The notes beneath the pieces are model-generated. The model did no database searches, was not told the origin of the DNA, and saw only the letters and a list, made by a program, of their open reading frames with translations. A program made the translations under genes and the position numbers. This document shows, in pieces, positions 43,332 through 55,290 of a DNA stretch of 64,000 bases (positions within the stretch are counted from its first letter, which is position 1; each line of letters opens with the position of its first letter). The DNA is taken from the NCBI GenBank assembly GCA_016709545.1, contig JADJMO010000028.1, forward strand, positions 1 to 64,000, written 5' to 3'. The stretch is from Myxococcales bacterium. GTDB lineage: Bacteria; Myxococcota_A; Polyangia; Polyangiales; JADJMO01.

Positions 43332-43897
43332 CGCCCACCCTCGGCGGCGGCTCCCGCGAACACGCCGTCCATGCCCGCGAAGGCCGGCAGGAGCCGCGCG
43401 AAGGTCTGATCGAGGTACTCGGGCATCACCCGGAGGTCGGCGATGACCGGCATGAAGTTGGTATCGCCGGTCCAGCGCGGCACGAGGTGCACGTGCAGGT
43501 GGTCGGCGATGCCCGCACCCGCGGCGACGCCCTCGTTGATGCCGTAGTTGATGCCGTGCGGCTTCACGTGCTCGCGCAGGCGCGCGCCGACCTCGCGGAC
43601 CGCGCGGAAGAGGCGGTCGTTCTCGGACTCGTCGAGCGCGGAGACCAGCCCGACGTGGCGTCGCGGCATCACCATGACGTGACCCGCAGCGAACGGGTAG
43701 CGATTGAGCATCACGGCCACGTCGTCGTTGGCCACGAGCACGAGGTTCTCGCGGAAGTGCGCCGGGCTCGCGGGGAAGTTGCAGAAGATGCAGCCCGGGC
43801 GCGCGCCCGCGTCCTTGTCCTTGGGCGCGAGGATGTAATCCATGCGCCAGGGAGCCCACATCGGGGCTTGGGCTTCGGGGCGAGGCGGGTCGGACAC
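43328..43897 (-). CDS. HIT-family hydrolase
   Basis: 189 residues from GTG 43897. The HIT signature HLHVHLVPR (about 133-141) contains the catalytic histidine, and the N-terminal CIFCN pair and NRYPFAAGHVMVMPRRHVG block fit the Ap4A-phosphorylase-like branch. The opening MWAPWRMDYILAP is also typical of that branch. It is probably a nucleotide phosphoramidate or dinucleoside polyphosphate hydrolase. Coupled to the permease downstream by ATGA. Confidence 0.85.
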   Translation of the reverse strand: MSDPPRPEAQAPMWAPWRMDYILAPKDKDAGARPGCIFCNFPASPAHFRENLVLVANDDVAVMLNRYPFAAGHVMVMPRRHVGLVSALDESENDRLFRAVREVGARLREHVKPHGINYGINEGVAAGAGIADHLHVHLVPRWTGDTNFMPVIADLRVMPEYLDQTFARLLPAFAGMDGVFAGAAAEGGR

Positions 43898-43956
43898 GGA
43901 GACGTTTGGTAAACGGTCGGCCCGCGAGCGTCGAGCCGCGAACGCGCCCGGGGCAC

Positions 43957-43996
43957 AAAAAGCAGGGCGGGCGCCCTTTCGAGCACCCGCCCCTGC
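43957..43996 (-). terminator. Intrinsic terminator of rpsA
   Basis: Read on the minus strand: GCAGGG-G-CGGG-TGCTC, loop GAAA, GGGCG-CCCG-CCCTGC, then TTTTT. A 15-bp stem with one bulged G and two wobble pairs, a GNRA tetraloop and a T run, 12 bases after the rpsA stop. The best intrinsic terminator in the window. Confidence 0.85.
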
Positions 43997-44008
43997 ACCC
44001 TCGCGGGA

Positions 44009-45808
<1,800 letters not shown>

Positions 45809-45940
45809 GTAGTGAAGGACCTGCTTTCTGATCCCTTCGGGCTGGGCGCCACCACGAACGGACCTCGCGTGGACCGCGACAATCGCGGCCGGTCGCGGGT
45901 CCGGATCCTCGGGTGGATCGGCAGACCGACGGGGGCGGGG

Positions 45941-45969
45941 CAGGTAGCGCGGGGGGAGGATGCGGTCAA
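45941..45969 (-). promoter_or_regulatory. Candidate rpsA promoter
   Basis: On the minus strand TTGACC (45969-45964) and TACCTG (45946-45941) are separated by 17 bases, giving a leader of about 130 bases before rpsA. The -35 is good and the -10 weak. Confidence 0.35.
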
Positions 45970-46033
45970 CCACCCGACGGCCAGTGCCGAGCTCGGGGCT
46001 TCCGACCTTGTTCCAGCGCATACGCCAGTGGGA

Positions 46034-46052
46034 GATCCAGATGAACTGGATC
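46034..46052. promoter_or_regulatory. Inverted repeat between divergent rpsA and a DUF2378 gene
   Basis: GATCCAG (46034-46040), spacer ATGAA, CTGGATC (46046-46052): a perfect 7-bp dyad in the 290-base divergent region, 47 bases upstream of the DUF2378 start. It may be an operator, or a leader hairpin of the rightward gene followed by TTTGTTGG. Confidence 0.45.
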
Positions 46053-46098
46053 TTTGTTGGTTGCTTGGACGCGAGGGTCCTTTGTAGGGTTCGCCTTC

Positions 46099-46827
46099 GT
46101 GCAGACCGCCGGCAACAAACCTCCCCTGGACGAGGAGAACCGCGAGAGCCCGCCGTCGCTCCGGGAGAGGCGTTCCGCCACGGTGCCGATCCTGCCCGCG
46201 GTCGCCTCGGGCACCCGCCCAGCGCTCGTCGCCGGTTCGAGTCCGTTCCACGCGAAGGGTCTGGTCTTCCAGGGCGCACGAGAGATCCTGGACAAGACCG
46301 TGCGCGGCGGCACCACCAGCGTACTCGCTGCCATCACGCGCGAAGACGGCGCCCTCGCGCGCTTCCTCGAGGGGCCGTTCGCCGCGGGCTCCTGGTACGA
46401 CGCCCTCCCGCTGGTGCCGCTGTTCGCCACGGCGGCGCGACTGCGTGGCGTGACGCCGGGCAAGCTCACGCGCGAGCTCGGCGCGCACCTCGCCCGGCGC
46501 GATCTGCGAGGTGTCTATCGCGCCATCCTGCAGGCGGGGTCGCTCGACGTCGTGGCGCTCCGCTTGCCCGAGCTCACCGTGCGCTACTTCGACTTCGGTG
46601 AGGTGCAGATCAGCCGCAGCGGCGCGCAGACCACCGTGGCCAAGCGCACGGGCATCCCCGACCTGCTCGTGCCTTTCGTCGCGAGCTTCGTCGAGGGCTT
46701 CACGCCGAGCGCGCTCGCGCTGGTCGGCGCCGTCGACGTCCGCGTCACCTTCCAGGACCCCAAGAACGAGACCGTGGCGTCGCGCTTCCCCACGGTGCGC
46801 CTCGAGTGGCTCGTCTCCTGGACCTGA
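46099..46827 (+). CDS. DUF2378 (TIGR02265) family protein
   Basis: 242 residues from GTG 46099. The family, known almost only from Myxococcales, is recognisable in HAKGLVFQGAREILDKTV, LPLVPLFATAARLRGV, LARRDLRGVYRAILQ and the C-terminal beta part (VRYFDFGEVQISRSG; RLEWLVSWT). Function unknown; such proteins look cytosolic. Useful here mainly as a taxonomic marker. Confidence 0.75.
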   Translation: MQTAGNKPPLDEENRESPPSLRERRSATVPILPAVASGTRPALVAGSSPFHAKGLVFQGAREILDKTVRGGTTSVLAAITREDGALARFLEGPFAAGSWYDALPLVPLFATAARLRGVTPGKLTRELGAHLARRDLRGVYRAILQAGSLDVVALRLPELTVRYFDFGEVQISRSGAQTTVAKRTGIPDLLVPFVASFVEGFTPSALALVGAVDVRVTFQDPKNETVASRFPTVRLEWLVSWT

Positions 46828-46831
46828 GCCG

Positions 46832-47776
46832 CTAGAGGCGCGGCGCCGTCTCGCCGAGCTTGCTCGGCACCTCGATGAACGCCTTGCCCGCCGCCGTGTG
46901 GCAGGCGTTGCAGGTCGTGCTCATCGTCGCGTAGGCCTTCTCGATCGCCGGTAGATCGTGGCTGTCGATGGCCTTCTCGAGCGCCGGCACGTCGCGCCCC
47001 ACCATCAGCTTCTCGAACGCCGTCAGGCTGACGCCGGGCGGCAAGGGGGGCAGGGCCGCGGCGGGCAGCTCGTTGGTGAACGTCTCGCCGATCTCCTCGA
47101 TCTGGTAGCGGGCGAGCTCCCACCGCTTCGCGAGGACGGCCTTGCCCCCGACCTCGAAGCGGCGCGCGACGGACACCATCACGGTCCCGAAGCTGACCTT
47201 GGCGGCTGCGCTGCTGGCCGCTGCGGCGGGCCCGACGAGGCAGTCGCTGCTCGGGCGGTGATCCACGCGCAGGAGGTCACGCGGCACCCCGAGCCCGACG
47301 AGGGCCGCGAGGGTCGACCGCAGGGCCTCGCTGGTCGGGCAATAGGCGTCGCTGTCGCCGTCGACGATCACCTTGGTGAGCTTGTCGCCGTGCTTCTCGA
47401 GGCGCAGCGAGCCCGCGGCGAGCACCGCGCCGCCGCCAGCGAGGATCGGGTGCGTCCAGCTCGGCGTCGAGCTCGTGACCACCGCCGGGGTGGGAATCGG
47501 CGAGAGCACGAGCACCGAGGTCGGGAGCACGACGTAGGTGAACAGCTTGCCCGGCTCGAGCTTCGTCAGGTCGCCGAGGTTCTGCGGGCGGAACGCCTGG
47601 GTCGGATCGCCGCCGGCCTTCTTGAAGACCTCGAGCTCGCGGTCGTACGGACGACGCGTGTCGAAGAGGAGAGCCGGCGCTTCCTCGCGAGGAGGCGCCG
47701 GCTTCTCACAACCGATCCCGAGCGTCGCGCCGAGGAGGCCCCCAAGAAGCGCGAGGGCGCCGAGGACCGCGCGCAT
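46832..47776 (-). CDS. c-type haem lipoprotein
   Basis: 314 residues from ATG 47776. Signal with lipobox GIGC (Cys23). Most of the protein has no recognisable domain. Near the C-terminus the helix YATMSTTCNACHTAAGKAF carries a single haem-attachment CNACH, in the arrangement of cytochrome c' -like C-terminal haems. Upstream of it is a helical segment that could complete a four-helix bundle. Three bases separate it from the pckG stop, so co-transcription is likely. Electron donor unknown. Confidence 0.72.
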   Translation of the reverse strand: MRAVLGALALLGGLLGATLGIGCEKPAPPREEAPALLFDTRRPYDRELEVFKKAGGDPTQAFRPQNLGDLTKLEPGKLFTYVVLPTSVLVLSPIPTPAVVTSSTPSWTHPILAGGGAVLAAGSLRLEKHGDKLTKVIVDGDSDAYCPTSEALRSTLAALVGLGVPRDLLRVDHRPSSDCLVGPAAAASSAAAKVSFGTVMVSVARRFEVGGKAVLAKRWELARYQIEEIGETFTNELPAAALPPLPPGVSLTAFEKLMVGRDVPALEKAIDSHDLPAIEKAYATMSTTCNACHTAAGKAFIEVPSKLGETAPRL

Positions 47777-47779
47777 CGG

Positions 47780-49567
<1,788 letters not shown>

Positions 49568-49645
49568 GGGGGGGCGCGAAGCTACCGCGGCGAGCGGCGG
49601 CACGGTAGGCCCGCGCGCGACCGCTCGCCCGGTGTCGTCTCCCCT

Positions 49646-52160
49646 CTACGCAGCGGGTGCGCCGACCCCCGCACGAAGCGCGGCTTCGTCCAGCAGACGC
49701 GAGGAAAGCGCCGGGATCGTGGCGCGAATCGCTTGCTCCACCGCGCGACGGGTGCGGCGGCCCGTCGAAACCAGGAAGGCCACCACGAGCGCGCGCTCGA
49801 CGTCCGCGGGGGGTGCCTTCGCCACGAGCACGAGGAGCGCCTCGACCGCCTTGCGCACCTGCTCGCCGTACTTCGGGTGTGCCGTGGTGACGCCCGCGGA
49901 GAGGAGCGTGAACAGCGCGTCGACGGTCACGGCGAGCGCGTCGGCCCCGTCCGAGAACGCCCCCGAGGCGCGCTGCCGCGAGAGCAGATCGAAGAGGGGA
50001 TCTCCGCTCGGCTCGGGCGCCGCGAGCGCGGCCTCCTTCTCGAACGCACCCCCGTCGTAGGCAGCCTCGGACAGCATGTCCTCGGCGCGCGCCCCGCCCT
50101 TGGCCTCGGCAGCGCCCCCTTCGCCGAAGATCGCGGCCTTGGCCCGGGCGATCATGCTCGGCTTCGGCGCCATCTTGCGCTTGTGATCGGCGCTCCCCGA
50201 GGCCATCGGCGCCGGCGCGGCCGGAGACGGAGGCGGAGGCATCGCTCCGCCGAGCGGCATGGCCATCGGCATCGGGGGCGCGCCCGGCGCTGCGCCGACG
50301 AACGCTCGACCCCGGAAGCCACCGCCGCCGAAGCCCTGCGCCGCGGGGGCTGCGGCCTGGAACATCGCCCACCCCGCAGGCGCGTTCACCGGGACCGGAC
50401 GGGCCGCGGCCGCTTCGTGCGTCTTGCGCTCCCCGGTGCGGGTCTCGACGACGACGAACGACGTGTACCGCGAGGCGATGCGGTGCTCGACCGCGAGGGC
50501 GACGATGCGATCCTTCATGGCCCTGGCGCGTCGCTCCGAGACGTCGGTCACGTCGACGAGCTCGAGGTCACGGACCCGCTCGGCCGCCCACAGCGCGACC
50601 ACCGCCGGCGCGTCGGCGCGCTCGGGCAGCTCGCAGCGGTGGGTGAGCGTGTACGGCGCGCCGTCGAGCGTGCCCCGCACGTGGATGGTGCGCGGACCGG
50701 CCTTGCCGTAGCGTGCGAACAGGGTCCACGGCTCGCCGTCGATCAGGTCGGGGAGCTCGGCCGGGGCGAGGTCGTCGAGCGCCTCGCCCTCGACCTCGAC
50801 CCGCACGTGGCGGACACGCGCCGCGAGGGCCCGCGCGAACGTGGTCACGACCTTCTCGTCGACGCGCTCACCGGGGTGGATCATCTCGAGCGCGCCGCCC
50901 GTCTTGCGCGCGAGCGTGCGCAGCAGGGCGTCGCTCACGTTGGTGCCGATGCCGAACGGGTAGACCCGCGCGTCGCCGGCCGCCGCGAGCACGTCGCGCG
51001 CGATCTCGTCCTCGTTGCCGACCTGACCGTCGGTGAGCAGCACGACCAGGCCGCCCTGCGCGAGCCGCACCGCGGTGAGCAGCGGCTCTCGCAGCTCGGT
51101 GCCGCCGCGCGCGTCGACGCCCTCGATCCAGCGATCGGCGAGCTCGAGGGTCTTCTGGGTGAACGGCACCGGCTCGTCGCGGAACGCCTCGACGCGGTCG
51201 TCGAAGGCGAGGATCGAGAACCGGTCGCCCTCGCGGAGCTGGCGCAGGCACAGGCGCAGCGCCTTCTTGGCCTCGTCCATCGAGGCGCCGCCCATCGAGC
51301 CGGAGCGGTCGACGACGAACACCACCGAGAGGCCGCGGCTGGCGCGCTTCTCGGCGCGGACGAGCTCGGGCACCAGGGTGAGCGCCACCGTGCCCCGCTC
51401 GCCTTCGCGGTGCGCGGCGACGGCCTCGATCGGGCCTTGCTCGCCCTCGGCGACGATCACGAGGTCGCGATCGAGCGCGGTCGGACCCCCGCGGAACGAG
51501 ACCCGCGCCCCTCCGGCCTCCCGCTGCACCTCGATCGCGTGCGACGGAGAGCGCAGCGTGACGTCGGTGCCGACGCGGAACACGAGATCGAGGGCGAGGC
51601 GGTAGGCCACGCTCGGGTCGATGGCGGGCGAGATGCGGTCGGCGTCGGGCAGCGCGTGGTCGGATCGGCGGCGCCGTGGGCGGTGCGATCGCCGGCGGGG
51701 GTGCCGGGGATGTACCGCGGCGCGACGAGCGTCGGCAGGCAGAACCGGAGCGCGCCCTCGTCGCCGGGGACGCGCTGCACGTAGGTGACCTCGACGACGG
51801 TGTCCTCGCCCGGCAGCAGGTTGCCGACGTTGGCGGTGAACACGTTGGCGCGCTCCTGCTCGAGGAGCGCCGCGCCGTGGCCCTGCACCATGGCCTCGTC
51901 GTAGGTGGCGAACGCTTGCTCGCGCTCCTGGACGACCCCCTCGAGGCGGCGGCCCGCGCACTCCATCACGAAGCCGACGAGCGTGGCGTCCGCGGGGAGG
52001 GGGAACACGTAGATCGCCTCGATGGGGCGGCTCTCCTCGTTGCGGTACTGCTGGCGCACGCGGACGCGGCGAGCCCGCCGACGACCTCGCCCTCCGCCGC
52101 GACGCCGCGCAGGGGAATGGGGTGGCCTTCACGGGTCGAAAGGCAGCTGGTCTCGATCAT
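49646..52160 (-). CDS. VIT/von Willebrand factor A domain protein, frame-disrupted at the N-terminal side
   Basis: ATG 52160 overlaps the merR stop in ATGA and gives MIETSCLSTREGHPIPLRGV. The VIT domain then reads RQQYRNEESRPIEAIYVFPL and LVGFVMECAGRRLEGVVQER in the next frame, after a shift near 52085; another shift near 51655 restores the main frame. The vWA domain has its MIDAS in VVFVVDRSGSMGG (about residue 280), with Thr/Asp residues in ARGGTELREPL and VLLTDGQVGNED. A second beta domain and a Gly/Pro-rich linker follow, then a helical C-terminus (LLSRQRASGAF). About 830 residues. Such VIT-vWA proteins bind partners through divalent metal. The operon with a MerR regulator is the main clue to its control. 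Confidence 0.78.
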
Positions 52161-52591
52161 CGGATCCCTCCCGGGGGGTTGTTCTTGGTGGTGGCGAGCA
52201 GACGTTGGACGAGGTGGGGGTCGGCGCCTTCGCGAACGAAGAGCTCGACGCCCTCGGCGAGGACGTAGCGAACGCCGCGCTCGCCGTGGGGCAGGGGCGC
52301 GGGTGTGACGGGGGCTGGTGCGACGGCGGTCGGGCCGGGCAGCTTGAGGGTGCCTTCGCTGATCGCAAGCAAGTCCGCGAGCGAGCGCCCCTCGAGTGCC
52401 GCGGCGATGGCCTCGAGAGGCCAGAACTGCTCTTGCAGCGTGCGCAGGGCGCGGAGGCTGGCGAGGTGGATCTCGCCATAACGAGTGTCAGGACCGCGGA
52501 ACTCCGGCGGGGCCAGGAGACCCCGCTGGATGTAGTAACGGACCGTGCGTGGGGACACGCCGGCGCGTCGGGCCAGGTCTTCGAGCTTCAC
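52157..52591 (-). CDS. MerR-family transcriptional regulator
   Basis: 144 residues from ATG 52591. The winged helix is at residues 1-60: LEDLARRAGVSPRTVRYYI, then QRGLLAPPEFRGPDTRYG and LASLRALRTLQEQFWPLEAI. No cysteine is present in the C-terminal part, so it is not a metal sensor of the classical CueR type; RYVLAEGVELFVREGADP forms a small ligand- or partner-binding part. Coupled by ATGA to the VIT/vWA gene, which it probably regulates along with itself. Confidence 0.85.
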   Translation of the reverse strand: MKLEDLARRAGVSPRTVRYYIQRGLLAPPEFRGPDTRYGEIHLASLRALRTLQEQFWPLEAIAAALEGRSLADLLAISEGTLKLPGPTAVAPAPVTPAPLPHGERGVRYVLAEGVELFVREGADPHLVQRLLATTKNNPPGGIR

Positions 52592-52597
52592 ACCCCG

Positions 52598-52626
52598 AAA
52601 CTAAGACGCGACACTTGAACTGTCAA
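52598..52626 (-). promoter_or_regulatory. Promoter of the merR - VIT/vWA operon
   Basis: On the minus strand TTGACA (52626-52621), 17 bases, TAGTTT (52603-52598), then the merR ATG 7 bases further. A very good sigma-70 match, ending inside the 3' end of ureD. The start of transcription must be close to the ATG, so the mRNA is leaderless or nearly so. Confidence 0.65.
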
Positions 52627-53422
52627 GTCGACAGTTGCTCGGCTGGCGCCGGAAAGGGTCGCCGAAGGGGGCGAGGCTCGGACCCACGAGTGTCCGGGTG
52701 TCGGCCAGCAGGGCAGCCATGGTGGTGGCCGCCAGCCGGATCAGGACACCACCAGTGACGGGACTTGCGGCGACGAGGGTCTCTGCAGCGCCCCACGAGC
52801 GCGCCACCACGTTCGTCAGCGCAGCGTCGACGCCTGCATCGGGACCGAGGAGCAGGAGGGTCGCGAGCGCATCGTAGCGACCCATGCGCTCACGCAGCGG
52901 GCCGTCCGCGGCGTGCAGCGCGAGTCCGTCGTCGAGCACGAGGGCGCCCCCGCGACGCACACGCAGGCAGGTGTCGAGCGAGTGAAAGTCCCAGCGCTCT
53001 CCGCGCGCCACCCGGCCCGCACCGAGCACGTCGAGCAGCACGAGGCTCGCGTCGTCGCCGAGGTCGATCTCGGTCGACTGGGTGCAGCGCGCGCCGCCGA
53101 AGCAGACGAGCGGATCGGGCGCGAGCACCAGCGTTGCGCGAGCGCCCACGGTCGCGCGCGTCCGGGCACCGCCGACTCCGCGGTAGACCTTGGTGCTCGC
53201 CTGGGTGGTCACGAGGGCGTGCGCGTGTCGCTCGACCTCGACGTCGAGCGCGAGCTGGTCGCCGTCCACGAGGCCACCCCCGAGCGAGCCGACCATGATC
53301 CACGCCGCCGATCCGGGGGTGTGGCGGGGGGCGCGCAAGCACAGCGGGCTCTCGGCGCGGAGCCGACGCACGAACGAGCGCTGGCCGTCGTGTCCGACGA
53401 CGACGTGTCCCGCGCCGGCCAT
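52601..53422 (-). CDS. ureD: Urease accessory protein UreD/UreH
   Basis: 273 residues from ATG 53422; a GTG at 53431 in frame is the alternative, but TAGGTG is better placed for the ATG. UreD features: PRHTPGSAAWIMVGSLGGGL near the N-terminus, GDQLALDVEVERHAHALVTT, ASTKVYRG (the family's KIYRS-like motif), DPLVCFGGARCTQSTEIDL and GERWDFHSLDTCLRV. UreD binds the urease apoprotein first and recruits UreF and UreG for nickel delivery. It points away from the other ure genes. The C-terminal few residues coincide with the merR promoter. Confidence 0.82.
   Translation of the reverse strand: MAGAGHVVVGHDGQRSFVRRLRAESPLCLRAPRHTPGSAAWIMVGSLGGGLVDGDQLALDVEVERHAHALVTTQASTKVYRGVGGARTRATVGARATLVLAPDPLVCFGGARCTQSTEIDLGDDASLVLLDVLGAGRVARGERWDFHSLDTCLRVRRGGALVLDDGLALHAADGPLRERMGRYDALATLLLLGPDAGVDAALTNVVARSWGAAETLVAASPVTGGVLIRLAATTMAALLADTRTLVGPSLAPFGDPFRRQPSNCRLDSSSVAS
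52613..52636. promoter_or_regulatory. Overlapping palindromes across the merR -35 element
   Basis: ACTTGA-ACTG-TCAAGT (52613-52628) and AACTGTC-AAGTC-GACAGTT (52618-52636) are two perfect, overlapping inverted repeats that cover the -35 hexamer. A MerR-type autoregulator is the obvious candidate to bind here, although classical MerR sites lie between -35 and -10. Confidence 0.55.
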
Positions 53423-53425
53423 CGA

Positions 53426-53454
53426 GCGCACCTACCACGGTAACGAAGGTGCGC
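53426..53454. promoter_or_regulatory. Nested dyad between ureD and the vWA lipoprotein gene
   Basis: GCGCACCT (53426-53433) and AGGTGCGC (53447-53454) are a perfect 8-bp inverted repeat; between them TACC-AC-GGTA (53433-53442) forms a second small palindrome. It covers the ureD start region and could be an operator for one or both divergent genes. Confidence 0.5.
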
Positions 53455-53498
53455 CTCCGGGGACCGATGAACACCCACCCGTCGCGGTCTCCCCGGAG
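53455..53498 (+). other. Imperfect leader hairpin before the vWA lipoprotein gene
   Basis: CTCCGGGGACCG (53455-53466) can pair with CGGTCTCCCCGGAG (53485-53498) except for a two-base bulge. The loop is 18 bases. It lies 33 bases upstream of the start at 53531, leaving GGAGGATCCC as ribosome site, so it may be part of the mRNA leader. Confidence 0.4.
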
Positions 53499-53530
53499 CC
53501 GCGACGCTCCCCGAACCCTCGGAGGATCCC

Positions 53531-54569
53531 ATGAAGAAGTCTCCCCTCGGCCTCGTGGCCGCTCTGTCTGCGTTCGCCCTCGTCGCCTGTGGCGGCACCC
53601 CCGACGGTGCCCCGCTCGAGGGCCCCGAGCCGAGCGGCTCGACCACGGTGGTCACCGGCGATCCCGCCTTGAACGTCGACGGAGGCGCTCCGGAGAGCAC
53701 CCCGGCCTCGTGCCCGAACGTGGAGGTGTCCTTCACGAGCGTGGTGCCGACCGTCGTCCTGTTGCTCGATCAGTCGGGGAGCATGACCGAGAAGTTCGGC
53801 AAGACGACGCGGTGGCAGGCGATGCGCACCGCGCTGATGGACCCGACCCGCGGCGTCGTGAAGGCGCTCGACGGCAAGGTTCGCTTCGGCATGGCGCTCT
53901 ACACCAGCAAGAACGGCTTCGCGGGCGGCGCGTGCCCGCTGCTGACCGAGGTCGAGGTGGGCCTCGGCAACCACGCGAGCCTCGCGGCGAAGCTGGCCGC
54001 GGCCGAGCCGGTGAACGACACGCCCACCGGCGAATCGCTCGCGAAGGTGGCGACGTCGCTCGCCGCGCTCGACGTGCCCGGGCCGAAGTACATCCTGCTC
54101 GCCACCGACGGCGAGCCCGACACCTGCGCGGAGCCGAACCCGCAGAACGGGCAGGCCGTCGCGGTCGCGGCGGCGAAGGCTGCCGAAGGACAAGGGCGTC
54201 GGCACGTTCGTCGTGTCGGTCGGCAGCGAGGTCTCCGACAAGCACCTGCAGGACATGGCCAACGCGGGCGCGGGCGTGGGCAGTGGCGCGACCTTCTACA
54301 AGGCGAACGACCCGGCCGCGCTCGAGGCCGCCCTCGCCACCATCACGGCCGGGGTGCGGTCGTGCACGTTCACGCTCGACGCGAAGGTCACCGACGCGAC
54401 CCGCGGCGTGGTCACCCTCGACGGCGAGTCGCTCGCCATGAACGGCGCCGACGGCTGGAAGCTGGTCTCGCCGACCCAGATCGAGCTGCAGGGCGCGGCG
54501 TGCGCCAAGGTGAAGACCGGCGACCACAAGGTGAAGGCCACCTTCGCCTGTGGCGACGTGATCAAGTAG
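53531..54569 (+). CDS. von Willebrand factor A lipoprotein, one frameshift
   Basis: About 346 residues after repair. ATG 53531 with GGAGG upstream; lipobox FALVAC (Cys20). The linker (residues 21-60) is followed by a vWA domain with an intact MIDAS LDQSGSM (Asp80, Ser82, Ser84), NDTPTGESLAKVATSLAAL and ILLATDGEPDTC. The frame shifts at about 54183 in an AAGGCTGCCGAAGGAC run and continues KGVGTFVVSVGSEVSDKHLQ through to FACGDVIK. Surface or periplasmic metal-dependent adhesion domain. It lies between ureD and ureAB, but any link with urease is unproven. Confidence 0.75.
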
Positions 54570-54621
54570 CGCCTCCCAGCGGGTGGCTGGACGCGCATGA
54601 CGCGGCGCGGCAGCCTGCAGC

Positions 54622-55290
54622 ATGCACCTCTCGCCGCGGGATCTGGACAAGCTCGTCCTGCACCAGGCTGGCTCGCTCGCGCAGAAGCGGCTGGCGCGGG
54701 GCGTCCGGCTCAACCACCCGGAAGCCGTCGCGTTGATCGCCACGGTCCTGCTCGAGCTCGTCCGTGACGGTCGCTCGGTCGCCGAGCTCATGGACCTCGG
54801 GCGCACGCTCCTCGGCCGTCGCGAGGTGATGCACGGGGTCCCCGAGCTCGTCGCCGAGGTGCAGATCGAGGGCACGTTCCGCGACGGCACCAAGCTCGTG
54901 ACCGTGCACCACCCGATCGTGAGCGAGCACGGCGACCTCGCGCTCGCCCTCCACGGGAGCTTCCTGCCCGTGCCGGGTCGCGAGCTCTTCGGGCCGCACG
55001 TCGAGGAGATGCACGCCGCGGTGCCCGGCGAGGTGGTGGTGCAGGAGGGCGAGGTCGTGCTCAACGCGGGCCGCGACACCCTCGATCGCGCGGTGACCAA
55101 CACCGGCGACCGGCCGATCCAGGTGGGCAGCCACTACCCGTTCGTCGAGACCAACGGCGCGCTCTCGTTCGAGCGCGCGGGCACCGAGGGCATGCGGCTC
55201 GACATCGCGGCGGGCACGGCCGTGCGCTTCGAGCCGGGCGAGACCCGCACGGTGCGCCTGGTCCGCGCCGCGCAGGCGGTGGCGCCATGA
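54622..55290 (+). CDS. ureAB: Fused urease gamma-beta subunit (UreA-UreB)
   Basis: 222 residues from ATG 54622. Residues 1-100 are the urease gamma subunit (HLSPRDLDKLVLHQAGSLA, RGVRLNHPEAVALIA, LGRREVMHGVPELVAEVQIE), and residues about 130-222 the beta subunit (VPGEVVVQEGEVVLNAGRDT, NTGDRPIQVGSHYPFVETN). The joint looks like the fused UreA of Helicobacter, although the two subunits are usually separate in soil bacteria. Overlaps ureC in ATGA. Confidence 0.9.
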   Translation: MHLSPRDLDKLVLHQAGSLAQKRLARGVRLNHPEAVALIATVLLELVRDGRSVAELMDLGRTLLGRREVMHGVPELVAEVQIEGTFRDGTKLVTVHHPIVSEHGDLALALHGSFLPVPGRELFGPHVEEMHAAVPGEVVVQEGEVVLNAGRDTLDRAVTNTGDRPIQVGSHYPFVETNGALSFERAGTEGMRLDIAAGTAVRFEPGETRTVRLVRAAQAVAP

